Source: Rattus norvegicus
Taxonomy: Eukaryota; Chordata; Mammalia; Rodentia; Muridae
Assembly (NCBI RefSeq): GCF_036323735.1
Contig: NC_086020.1
Location: 125,478,710 to 125,542,709, forward strand
DNA length: 64,000 nucleotides
Direction: 5' to 3'
The notes below the pieces were generated by a model, which ran no database searches, was not told where the DNA came from, and saw only the letters and a list, made by a program, of their open reading frames with translations. Below are positions 34,963-46,019 of the stretch, piece by piece. How positions within the stretch are numbered: position 1 is the first letter of the stretch; each line of letters starts with the position of its first letter. Made by a program: the position numbers and the translations under genes.

Positions 34963-35007
<45 letters not shown>
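34963..35007 (+). repeat. (GA)n microsatellite
   Basis: Pure GA array 150 bases after the CT array. The two arrays are complementary and could pair as an inverted repeat. Confidence 0.95.
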
Positions 35008-35009
<2 letters not shown>

Positions 35010-36670
35010 CACGCAAAACACTATCAAATCAGGAGCATAGTTGACAACAAGCCCCTTCTTCAATTTAAATCCTAAAACACAGTGCAGGCTTTTGTCAGAA
35101 CAGTGTTGGGTTTCTATACTCATGTGCACACTCAGATATATCTCACTAGGATGAAAAGAAACGGTGAAATCTCTGGGAGACAGTTTTAAGTACCTGGGTT
35201 TTAGGCTAGCTAAAGCCTTTTCCATCTAACTGTTTAGTAGAGAAGAGTTAAAGAGTAGACAGCCATAAAGAAAAATAGTATTTCTAATTGCCCAAAAACT
35301 ACCACAATTACTGTGTCAATGTATAGACACATATGACACCTACATATATTTTCATATACGCATAGCACCATGATACACTGTGAATTTTTTTACCTAAGGA
35401 AATGTAGATCTACACCAGTTTTAATGAATGAGTAGTAGTGCTTTGTGAAAAAAAATGAATTAAAATTTATCTTGACATCACTTTTGTTGCCCTGTATGTC
35501 TGAGTCATTTCTTATTTTTAGTGTCACAACTCTTGAATGTACTGCTTGACCTTTAGGGTTTTGCTTATGTGTTCTGTTACTTCCTGGGCAAACATCTCTA
35601 CTTGTGATTTTGCTACCTTTGTTTTAATTTGCAAAATACCACAGTCTTTGGACTCATCCAGATCATTTAGTTGACTGAAAAAAATAGATCAAATCTTTTG
35701 ACACAGCCACCCCCACCTTGTGGTCAATAAATTCAAGTATTCCCAAAGCTGTAGAGTTCCAAAGAATATTTAGCCAGGTGTGGACAGAGAAAGAACTCTC
35801 TAGAATCCTTTGGGATGTGTACACAGCAGTCTTCTCCCACAAGGAAAACAAAACAAAGACACAGCAAAGATTCAAAGAAAACTATGCAAGACTATTAACC
35901 TGCTATTTTTTGGATTCGACCTGCCATGTTGATTATCTTGTCATTTGTAAATGATGATTCAAGCTATTCTGCTCAGATAACACATATGTCTCCTCTCCAA
36001 ATACGATGACTTATATGTCTTCCCACTTGAGTTTCTTTAAAGTGGTGTCTCCGGAGACAGGAAAACAATTAAACAGGAGGTTGGTTTCTGGCAGGACAGT
36101 GTGGCCTGCCCTGGCTACCACTAAGTGCACCCTGCCTTTTCTCTCACACCCCTGTGTATAACTCTTAGGGAGGAAAAAAAGCAACTAAGAGCATTATTCT
36201 CCTTAATCTTTGGTAGTTTAATTTGGAAGCATTCCTAGCTCAATATGGCAAAATAATTCAGGGCAAGTGAAAACCGTGATGTTGACCTTGACCACGATTC
36301 AAGTAACTACTCACGGCTGACTGTGACTGCAGACAGTGCCTGGCAGTGGGGCCAAGTAAGGAAGAACAGCTTCTTCACCCTTACTCCATCATGTCGGCCA
36401 GAGCTGGATAGTTAGATGGGTCAGGGGTTTTGGATCAAACAGTGTGCTAAAGAACACTAAACGCAACTATAATGAATGACTTTGGCTTGTGGCCAAAGAC
36501 CCATCAGTTCTGATGATCAAATTGGAGCCCATTTTCCACCAGAAGTATGGTGTTCATTGTCCTGGGCTTTGGTGTCAAAGAAAGGAAATAACATTTCCCC
36601 AAACTCAAGTAGCCTGGGTACTAAAACCGTGTCAGCACAAACTACAGCTCTTGTCTCAAAGGGAATGAGA
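35008..36670. other. Intergenic, nothing assigned
   Basis: AT-rich, unique-looking. Confidence 0.4.
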
Positions 36671-36673
36671 ATT

Positions 36674-36960
36674 TATTCTGGGGCCTGGGGAGATGGTTTA
36701 GTGAGTAAAAAATTTGTTGTGTACAAGCATGAGGACCTGAGTTTGAATCCCCAGAACCCAAGCAGATATAGTACAAACATCTCTAGTCCTAGTGTTCCTA
36801 CAGACAGACTGATGGAGGTAAAGACAGGAGCATCCCTGGGAACTCAGAAGCCAGCAAGGCTTGCATGCAAAGAAGAAAACAACAAAAAGACCCAACATCA
36901 AAGATGGTTGTCTGCCCAGTCCTCTGTCCACGGGCACCATGAAAAGCGTGGACCCACACT
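36674..36960 (+). mobile_element. B4-type SINE
   Basis: GGGGCCTGGGGAGATGGTTTAG, GACCTGAGTTTGAATCCCCA, an inner B1-like part, and CGGGCACCATGAAAAGCGTGG. Confidence 0.65.
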
Positions 36961-37033
36961 CATACCTGGCAGTGTTCCAACTGTTTCCATAAATAACTAC
37001 AAGATTAAACTCTGGGTACTCAACATAAATATT

Positions 37034-37228
37034 ACATGGAGCTGGAGAGATGGCACAGTGGTTAAGAGTGTGCTCTTGTAGAGAACCTGAGTTTTGTCCC
37101 CAGAAGGCACATCAGACTCATGACCACCTGTAACTCCAGCTCCAGGGCACCTGATTCTAGCTTCGTCAAGCACTCACACACATATATACATAGGCACACA
37201 TACATACATATAGTTAAAAAGAAACGTT
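37034..37228 (+). mobile_element. B2/B3-type SINE
   Basis: GGAGCTGGAGAGATGGCACAG, TCATGACCACCTGTAACTCC, then a CA/TA-rich tail. Confidence 0.85.
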
Positions 37229-37710
37229 TATAAACACATCAGTTGTGAGGAGGGACACTTGTGATGGTAGACATTCCTTTATACTTGCCAATGATAAAGA
37301 ACGTACAGGTTTCACCAGCCCTTTACTTAATGTTATTTATGTCTACATTTTTAGGTAGAATAGAGAAACAACTGGCAAATCTGAAGTACTCCTGTCTCTA
37401 TGCTGAAGTTTTTCAGCCAAGAGGGAAAAAGAGGAACATCAAGGCAGAGGGAAGGGCAGAGTAGTAGAAAGCAGTGATGAGTTAGAAGCAAGCCCATCAA
37501 CCATGCAAGGCATGTGGGAGTCAGCCATGCATTCCATAGAACTGAATGTTTTCTATCTAGAAGGCCTTCTTGTAAATCTAGTATTCATTGTTCTTATTTC
37601 GAAACTCCAGAATCCTGTCTATATTATTTCTTCAATCCACCTATAAGACAAACATGTTCATCTGCATTTTGAGACTCTTTACACACTACATGTGTATCTA
37701 GCAAGTTGAT
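37229..37710. other. Intergenic, nothing assigned
   Basis: No recognised element. Confidence 0.4.
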
Positions 37711-37713
37711 CAT

Positions 37714-37738
37714 ACACACACACACACAACACACACAC

Positions 37739-37779
<41 letters not shown>

Positions 37780-37865
37780 CCTGTCCTGCTGTCCTTGAAT
37801 TGGCAATCCTCCTGCCTCCATCTCTTGATATTAGGATTACAGACATGGATCACCAGGTGTGGTGT
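37714..37865 (-). mobile_element. (CA)n and antisense B1 fragment
   Basis: CA arrays with AACAC interruptions (37714-37776), then a reversed B1: CAATCCTCCTGCCTCCATCT and GATTACAGACATGGATCACC. Confidence 0.7.
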
Positions 37866-37929
37866 GTGTGCAATTGTGTGTGTGTGCATGTATGCGTGTA
37901 TGCATGCCAGCCTGCCTGCATGCTTCCCT

Positions 37930-38690
37930 GTCTGTGTTTCAGTTATGTATTTTTTTAATATTTAAAGTACTTTGTATGATTAAATAGTAATAGTATAAAG
38001 TGTTTAGAAACACAGAATGTACATTAAATACACATAACCTGAGGCCTGCATGAAAATGTTGTGTTACAAACACGCAAACCTGCAGGTTATATGCACAATT
38101 GATTTAACAAAAGACACACGGTATTTGCTGTGGTTTTTTCACTTAACAATGAACACGGAACTATTCTAAAGGATTGCACACAACCTCTCTGCGAACTCTC
38201 ATCTGCAATTCTAAAACCCAGGCTACAGACTCTGTGAACTCTAATAAGGGATTTGCAGAAGCAATTTTCTCTTATGATATCTTAGAGTTTCTCTGTTACT
38301 TCAGTATAAAGTAAGTAAATTAATCTGAGAAGTTCTTATCTTTACATAAAAAAATCCCTATAAATCTGAGACCTTTGTTTTTGTCCTTCCTTAAAAAGAT
38401 ATCAGGCAAGTTCTATATCCCTACCCTAATTTCTGATATTATCATGGCAAAAGAATGTGAGTGACTTGGATGGGTTTACTAACTGGCAAAAGCAATCTAA
38501 AGATTAGATGGCTTCGCAGAATTAAAAGGTCCTTGGCTCAGTATAAGACTTTTGAATTTATAGCCAACAATTTTAGAACATTGACTTTCCTGTTACAGGA
38601 AGCTTATATATACTTCTTAGAATTTTAACATAAGTAATAATAGAAAAAGAAACATCAGTAACAGTGTAAGGACCCAAGAGACCAAAGGAG
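37930..38690. other. Intergenic, nothing assigned
   Basis: AT-rich, unique-looking. Confidence 0.4.
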
Positions 38691-38904
38691 ACACAGCCAA
38701 GAGGTCTAAATGTCTCACCAGGCTGGGAATGCCAGTGCCACACACGGGAGGCTGCCTGAGTTCACAGCGTTGATCTGGGATGTAGCTGATAGCACCATGA
38801 TGCCAGCAGTTATGTCTCAGGGTACAGAGTACCCAAGACATGGTCAGCAAACAAACAAACAAACAAAAACAAAACTGAATTTATGCACTTCCTACTCAGT
38901 TTGG

Positions 38905-39050
38905 AAAGTTTTAGTTTTGTTTTGAGATGGAGACTTGCTCTGTTGCCCGGGCCAGTCTCAAACTCCCATGCTTTAAGCACTCAAATCATCCTCCTGCCTC
39001 AGCCTAATGGGACAGCAGATTCCCAACATGTTGTGCTGAACACTCCAAGT
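38905..39050 (-). mobile_element. B1-type (7SL-derived) SINE, antisense
   Basis: TTTTGAGATGGAGACTTGCTC, TGTTGCCCGGGCCAGTCTCA and TCCTCCTGCCTCAGCCTAAT. Confidence 0.7.
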
Positions 39051-39303
39051 CGTGTTCTTTTGGCCAGGTTTGGAATGCTAGCAGGCTGACCTCTATTTAT
39101 GTCTAAGGTGGCTTATCCTTAATCCGGTCACGTGGTTCCGGTTCACAGAGTTAAAAAACAGCTTATAATGCGGCCACGTGAGGAATGCAATGGAATCGAG
39201 GTAGATGATCTGAAACAGATATTCCATACGCAAAAGCATGAGACCCAAGAGCCATAAATGTTTCCTAGTACTTTCCTCTCGCCTGTTAGCCCCGAATGTC
39301 CTA

Positions 39304-39519
39304 TCAGATAAAAGTGAAGGATTCACTTCTACTGTTCTCCAGTTCCTCATCTGAAGGAACTCTCCTTGACTTTCTCTTTCGGCTCTCTATGACCTCCACC
39401 TTCTCCAGAGCCAGACTGCCATTATCAGGAGAGCGCTCACATGAAAGTGGGATGCTGTCGAACGAGGTTTCCTTGAAAATGGAAGCACTCGGCTGACAGA
39501 AGCCAATATCAGAGTTCAA
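39304..39519 (-). other. Unidentified coding-like frame
   Basis: A 71-codon - strand frame without an ATG. It runs from a Phe/Cys/Pro/Ser-rich start (DIGFCQPSASIF) through SFDSIPLSCERSPDNG and a basic RKRKSRR to an acidic SDEELENSRSE. The mix of charged low-complexity and phosphosite-like motifs is more protein-like than most frames here. There is a stop (TAA) shortly upstream and no clear acceptor. It could be a retrocopy fragment or chance. I do not recognise it. Confidence 0.2.
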
Positions 39520-39835
39520 ATCTCCAAATGACAGTTTCTTAAGTTACACGGCGTGTCTTGAAGTTTACCTAGCTTTAGATTTTCCACGTAATGTGAAAAA
39601 CGCATTCCTGAAGGCTGGGAAGGGATATGTTAATATCATAGCTGTCAAACTTTGGAAAAAATGTATGTAAAACCACAAAAACTCATGTGAGGAAAGCCCT
39701 GATTTCCTCATTTTTATGTTTTCAGAAGAGTGATGAATGCCCTCTAGTGTTTGTTAGAATACATGTTTGAAGAACGAACGTGTGAGAACAAAAAGATAAA
39801 TTGTCCGTTTAAATACGATTTCAAAAGTACTTAAA

Positions 39836-40000
39836 AATTGCCAGATGTGGTGGCTCCATCTATAATCCCAGTGAATGGGAGGCTGAGGCAGGAAGATCAC
39901 CAGTAAAAGGCTAACCTGGGCTAATGAGTTGTAGGAGGGTATAGGCTATGAAGTGAGACAGTCTCAAAAATAAATAAATAAATAAATAAATAAGTAACTC
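39836..40000 (+). mobile_element. B1 SINE with (TAAA)n tail
   Basis: TGCCAGATGTGGTGGCTCCA, GGGAGGCTGAGGCAGGAAGA and AGACAGTCTCAAAAATAAAT, then TAAA repeats. Confidence 0.8.
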
Positions 40001-40003
40001 ATG

Positions 40004-41335
40004 AATAATAAAATCTGAATAAGTAAAGTGTTTTACATATTACAATACATTGCTTAGATGGTAGATATTGCAGTATTATATGGGGAGTGGTAAAGATCAG
40101 AACAGTGTGAGAATTTTTTTGCACATCCATAGTTTACGCATTTTGCCTCCTTTCCGGGTAGCACCACCCTAAAGCAGTTGCAAGAGTCATTCTCAAAGGC
40201 ATTTTCAAAAGTCCTTCTCAAAATACAGTTTGTCTCAAAAGCCACCCCTGCGTATGCCCACAAAGAGCTTCTATTTCAACAATATATAAACTCCATTGCC
40301 ACATTCATCTAGTGTCCCTGTGGAGTGAGTGTCCCTGTTGGTAACGGCCACCGTGAAGAAAGAAAATAGGAGAGGGACGAGATTTGCCTGGAAAAATGCA
40401 AACTGCAGAACTCCAATGTGTCTTGCCTTAACTCTCTGCATATCAGCACTCATTCCAAGGAGTCATGCGGGGAGTAAGAAACACCATCCCGGCAGGGCTT
40501 GATAGTCAGTGACTGGTCTGCCTCATGTTCACATCCATAAGCGGGTGAAAGAACCGCTAGAGACGTTATTCTGACTGACTTCCTTCCTGGCACCTCTGAG
40601 AACAGAGAGGATAACTGTAGCAGGCAGCCGGAGCATTGACAAGTGAGGACCGAGTCAGGCAGATGGTACTTGCTAGAGCTCTTGCCAGCATCACTCGGCC
40701 CCTTTGGAGGGGCTGCTCATCCCCTGTAGAATTGATACTTCACAATCTGAGGACCAAGGGATGGCACAGAAGACATCCCTGGCCACAGTGTAGCCCAGAA
40801 ATATAAAGCTTCGACCAATCAAAGGGAGGGAAATGGTGCTCCTCAGATGACCTAAGCTGACTCCCCGTATCCCCCAAGACTTGCGCATTCCTGAGTGTCT
40901 CAGACTGACACTCTCTTCCTGCTTAGATCACGCAGGGTACAATATCAAGCAGTTCATGACAGTGTCATAGGTTTCAGGACTGCATAAGACATAGGAAGAG
41001 TTGAGTGCTATCACTTTATGTTCCGATTACAGATGAGTAACTCACTCAGAATATAATATCAAGATCATAGTCTTAAATATAACTTGTAGAGATAAATTAT
41101 TAACAGGGTATTTTTAAAAAAAACTACGAACGAACACCAAAATATTTATTAGAGGAAAAATGTTATTTATTGCTTGTCTACAAAGATGTCGCTTTCATCC
41201 CCTGTTTCGGGGTCAGGCGGATGAAGCGACCTCTCTCTACACTTGCTTTTCTGTTCCCTACAGGTCAGGCATCAAGTTAACTAATACTTATTCCATCTCA
41301 GCCTTTCAAGGGTAATTAAATGGCATGGTTTTTAT
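40004..41335. other. Intergenic, nothing assigned
   Basis: Unique-looking; short frames only. Confidence 0.4.
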
Positions 41336-41347
41336 TAGTAAATAATT

Positions 41348-41385
41348 CAGATATAGATATAGATACAGATATAGATATAGATATT
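41348..41385 (+). repeat. (ATAGAT)n tract
   Basis: Six-base steps with one ATACAG variant. Confidence 0.85.
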
Positions 41386-41454
41386 ACAGAGCAGAAGTAA
41401 AGTAAGGCCAATACTTCTATTTAAATAGTTGATTCAGAATATTTCAAAGAAATT

Positions 41455-41550
41455 TCTGAGTTAGGCTCACATCTGTACGCCCAGGATAGGAGGTGGAAAC
41501 AGGAGGAATGGGAAGTCAAGTCCAGCTACATAGTACTTCAAAGCCAGTGC
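41455..41550 (+). mobile_element. Degenerate B1
   Basis: TTAGGCTCACATCTGTACGC, GGAGGTGGAAACAGGAGGAA and a spotty right half. Confidence 0.5.
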
Positions 41551-43320
41551 TGCCTGCAGAGGTGAGGAATCGGGGTAAGGGGTTGTGGGGTGGGGGAGTG
41601 AGGGGTGGGGTGCAGAAATTTCTGATAAAAGATTGACATGTGTACTTATTTTTTAGCAGGTAATTTCATAAAAGTGAAGTTAGCAATAATAATAAAACCT
41701 TAGCAGACAAACGTGCTTCAGTTTAAGTGTTCGCAAGTGGTTTTTTTTTTTTTTTTTTTTTTTGGTTCGGTTTTTTAGGTTTTTGAGGGGGTTGTTCTGT
41801 TTGTTTTGCCTTAAATCTGAGATGGATATTTGTTTCTCTGTCGGATACAGAAACAAGCTAACAGCGGCATGAGATTCACCCAGGTTTGAAGTCACCCAGC
41901 AGTTCAGACTCTGAACTCCGCCCCATGCTCCTTGTTTCCTTTCTGTCTCTGCCCCTCCACCTGAAGCCTTCTTTCCTAGGATCCTGCCACCATGTGGTGT
42001 CAGGAGACAAACAAGAGTACAGTTTCTAAAAGCTGTAACTTACTGTGGCTTTTCTATCAAGAACCATAAACCTTCTGTTCCCCCACAGCACCAACAGTCC
42101 TCAGTGACAGTAGTGTCCTGCATCCCATTTCAGTGGTATAAGTCCTACGAATCTGACTCCCCAGAGGAACTGGCCCTTAAGTGTAACAGTCAACATGACG
42201 CGTTGTTTGTTTCCAGAGATGACACCCATGGTTCGTCGCAGAAGTGTGTTTCTAGAAGGGATTTGTCTTGACACATCGTCACTGCTGTCCGAAAGTCGTC
42301 GTGACTGCAGTGAACAATGAGGCAGACGGCTACGTTAGAAGTCCTACCTGTGATCTTGGAGTTTCTGAGCCCACGGCAACCCAGGACACCTGCCCGTCAG
42401 CAGTAGGCACTGATAACAGGGCAGTCCAAATCCTAGAATCTAAGTCTCCTGTCTCCCCGTTCTCGTTTTCCATGTGCCTTTCAGAAGGGATCTCAAGATA
42501 GTTTTGGGTCTTAGAGAAGCAGGCACCAAAGCAGAGGATTCTGTAAAGGGAAATGTTTGCATGAACAGAAGGAACAAAAATCCAAGACAGCTGTCCTAAG
42601 TGGGCAGGCGGAGTCCCACCTTTCCCCCAGGGTGCGGTCTATCTCTGCCCTCCTGTGCCAGGTCCTTGGGGACAGCAGCCTGGCGGGAGGTGTGCCCTAA
42701 CCAGGAGCCAAAGACAGGAGGGATTTCAGACCCTGTAAGTGGGGACCCTACTGTCCAGTGTGATTTCTCCACCACACACGGTTTGCAGGGAAGGTGTGAG
42801 AGAGAAGCTTCTAGGACCTTCCAAAATTAAAACAAGACACCCCCCAAATATTAGATAATTCGTAAAATGGACTAATTCCATATGACTCAAGAACTTCATC
42901 AACAGCTTTTCTATAGGAAGGAAGTGTAGAGGATATTTAGCAAATACAAATTGGGCATTACCTCTGCTAACCACCAGGTGGAGCTCTTTTGCTTTTTTAA
43001 AACAAAAAGGGATTTTTTTTTTTCTCTTAATTTGAAGTGGGTTAGGATTGTTTGAAAGCTCTTAATCATCTTTTAAAATCACCTGAATGGTTTCACATCA
43101 TATTTACAAACTACTTGTAAACCTGATTTTCTCCCAGTTATCACAGACTGATCGAATTGCAATGTTACAGAAAAACATTAAGCCACCAAGATGAAAATAA
43201 ACAATTAAATCACTAAAATAAAATCATAGATAATATTGCTTTTTAAATTAATTTTTTAGGTTGGCATAAAAGTGATGGGTTTCATCATGGCATTTCTTTA
43301 CATGTATGTCTTGGTCCTTA
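41551..43320. other. Intergenic, with poly(T) at 41741-41763
   Basis: No exon supported. A somewhat CpG-containing patch at 42190-42430 includes an open 77-codon frame (42268-42501) with no recognised resemblance. Confidence 0.35.
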
Positions 43321-43323
43321 ATG

Positions 43324-43329
43324 CACGCG

Positions 43330-43379
<50 letters not shown>
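43324..43379 (+). repeat. (CG)n(CA)n microsatellite
   Basis: CGCGCGCGCG directly followed by a long CA run. Both are alternating purine-pyrimidine, a Z-DNA-prone composition. Confidence 0.95.
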
Positions 43380-43380
<1 letters not shown>

Positions 43381-44134
43381 CAGTGCTCTGTGGATCAGGC
43401 CGTGGCCCTGAGCTCAGATTTTCATGCTTTTGAGGGAGGTTACTTTTTATCAAATTGTCTCCCGAGCCCAAGCACAATATCTTTAACAACCTCTCTGTGC
43501 CCACTCGCCAGAGAAGGCAGCAGACAGAACACACACTGCAGACGGTGACGTGGACCAGGAGCTGGAATGTGTTGGCAGGAGTGTGGTGTGTACTGTGCTT
43601 TAGGATGCTGTCACTATCGTCCCAGGGAAACTTTTTTAAAAGAATGTTGTAATAAAAATGCCAAAACATAATAATAAAACCAGTGACACCGCTGGCAGAC
43701 CTGCTAAGCACGGAGCTAGAGGTCCAGTTTTTACCCTCAGCTGATATTTAATGGTTGCACGTACCACGGGGTAGGTACAGTGTGAAGTGATGTGCGTGTG
43801 TCCTCATCTACTTCCTATCACTGAGGTAGAGTAGTGACCAAATGCAACTAGGGGACGAAGGGTCTCGGGAGCCACAGCGAGGGAATCTAGCAGCTGATAC
43901 AATCTAGGAGATAGAAAAGACCCTGCCACGAACTTACACTCCATCAGACCTGAGACACCACAGAAGAGGAATGGGGAACAGAAATAAAATTAAATAAAAA
44001 TTAAAATAAAAAGCAACAGGGTTTTAAGGGGGAATTTGCTTTTACAGAGAACGGCAGATGAAAGAGGATGTCAAATTCTCAAAGATGAGTTTTCAGCCTA
44101 GCCAAAAGAGCACTCTAGGGTAACTGTGAATAGC

Positions 44135-44547
44135 ATAGTCTGCTTTCTGCTGCTGCAAGGGACACCACCAACAGAAACAACTTGGGAAAGCTTTATTTGG
44201 CTTACAGGTTTCAGTCTGTCATCCAGATAAGTCAGGCAGGGACTCGGGCCAGGAACCTGGAGACAGGAACCGAAGTAGAAAGCACAGAAACACACCTTAC
44301 TAACTTGCTTTCTGTGGCTGGCCCAGCCTGCTTTCTCATACCACCCAGGCCCATCTACCCCGGGATGACATCACCCACAGTGGGGGTGGGTCCTCCTGGG
44401 GGACCCTCCCACATTGACCGGTAACTAAGAAAATGCCCTACAGACATCCGTGCAGGCCAATCTGATGGAGGCTATTTCTCAGTTGAGGTTCCTCTTCCAA
44501 GTTGACTCTAGGTAGTATCAAGTTGACAAAAACTAATCAAGACAGTG
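44135..44547 (-). mobile_element. Rodent mid-repetitive element
   Basis: GGGAAAGCTTTATTTGGCTTAC, GACATCACCCACAGTGGGGG, CAATCTGATGGAGGCTATTT and TCAAGTTGACAAAAACTAATC. Most complete copy of the family also at 33295 and 60355. Confidence 0.65.
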
Positions 44548-44787
44548 AACATAAAAGATTGGAGGCGTTTGTGAGAATCAGATTGCCAAGGGTCTTCCAA
44601 CAGAACTAAATCGTCTTTGTTTCCTCCAAGAACCATGGAAAAACTCCACCAGAAAGGATGCAATAACCAGCCTACGAAAGCTCGATATCCAAAGGAGCAA
44701 CATGTTGAAAATTCGGGAATATCCAAGCAAGATAAACGGATTTGACAGGATTCACTTATTTTTCTTATCCATGAAAATAACTGTGTC

Positions 44788-44970
44788 CAGTGGGTGGAGA
44801 GATGGTTCGTATTTAAGAGCAACTTACTGCTCTACATGGTGGCTCACAAGCATCTTGAACTCCAGTTCCAGGGGACCTGATGCCCTCTTCTGGTCTCTTC
44901 AGGTACTGCATGGACATGGTGAACAGACTTACACAAAGACAATGCCTTTACATATAAAATTAAAATAACC
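44788..44970 (+). mobile_element. B3/B2-type SINE
   Basis: GGGTGGAGAGATGGTTCGTA, ACATGGTGGCTCACAAGCAT, CCTGATGCCCTCTTCTGGTC. Confidence 0.8.
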
Positions 44971-45660
44971 ATAATAACATTGAGATGCAGGTGCATATGA
45001 CTCTTCATATCAATGAGTTTTTCATTCTCCTTTTGAAAAGTTCATACCTCTCTCTTCTTGTAATATCCTGTTACCCCCGCACCCTTAAGTGAATTACTCT
45101 AATACAAAAAAGTGAGATTTCAATATTTCAGTTTATGAAAAAGGCAATCACTCATTTTCCCCATTTCTAGTCAGGAGATTTCAAAAGGAACAAGTCCAGC
45201 TTTTGTGCCATGCTTTGGGTGGTTAAAGAACCCTGAGCTCTGTGGGTCCAGGAGATCTGGGCTCTACATTAGGTGGCCGATTGGGAAGACTACTACGTGC
45301 TTCAAAGCACCAAGACATTCACCTCACATTTCGACCTGAAGGTCTTTTCAAGTTATTATAACCTTCACCTTTAAGAGTAGCACGAATGTGGACATCACAA
45401 CTGCCTTAAAATTAAACAACACATACAACTGAGAGAGAAAATACCTTTGAAAGAATGAGTGGTTTCCTGACACCCGGAAACCGCTGTCCAGGCACCTTGT
45501 CTCCAGAGATTACGGTTAATCAATGTGTTACACTGTGTGAACAATACACAGCCATTTACGTTCAAGCTGCTGTTTACCGCTAAACTTCACGTTGTTCAGT
45601 TGACTTGTTTTACACTGTGAAGAAGGGGTTTGGTTGAAATGCTGTGATTTTGTTTTTGTT
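44971..45660. other. Intergenic, nothing assigned
   Basis: No recognised element. Confidence 0.4.
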
Positions 45661-45662
45661 TT

Positions 45663-45663
<1 letters not shown>

Positions 45664-45706
<43 letters not shown>
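45664..45706 (+). repeat. (TG)n microsatellite
   Basis: Pure TG array. Confidence 0.95.
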
Positions 45707-45708
<2 letters not shown>

Positions 45709-45929
45709 AGCATTGGCACAGTTGTTAAAAACGATGGCGTGATTTCAGTTTAGCTCTACTGCTATCACTTGAAGTCAGACACCTGCTTCCTGTGCAGCCA
45801 CCGCCTCATGGCAGTTTCTATCTCCTCTCATTTCTTTAACTCCTAGTTATGTGAATACTTCGCCCTGGCTACGCAGAAGGGCATGATCGCCTCCAACACG
45901 AAGAGAGAGGCCAGTGATTAAGGTGCTCC

Positions 45930-46015
45930 GTGCTTTGATTTCCCTTTACTGTGCTATGGGTAGAACCCTGGGCTCTGCAGGGTTAGGCGCGTGTTGTACC
46001 ACTGAGCTGCTGGCC
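45930..46015 (-). mobile_element. Degenerate ID-like element, antisense
   Basis: Reversed tRNA-like boxes: TAGAACCCTGGGCTCTGCAG and TGTTGTACCACTGAGCTGCT. Confidence 0.5.
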
Positions 46016-46019
46016 ATGC

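Noticed and set aside
36476..37081. 201-codon + strand frame
   Set aside because: Most of it runs through a B4-type SINE and the start of a B2.
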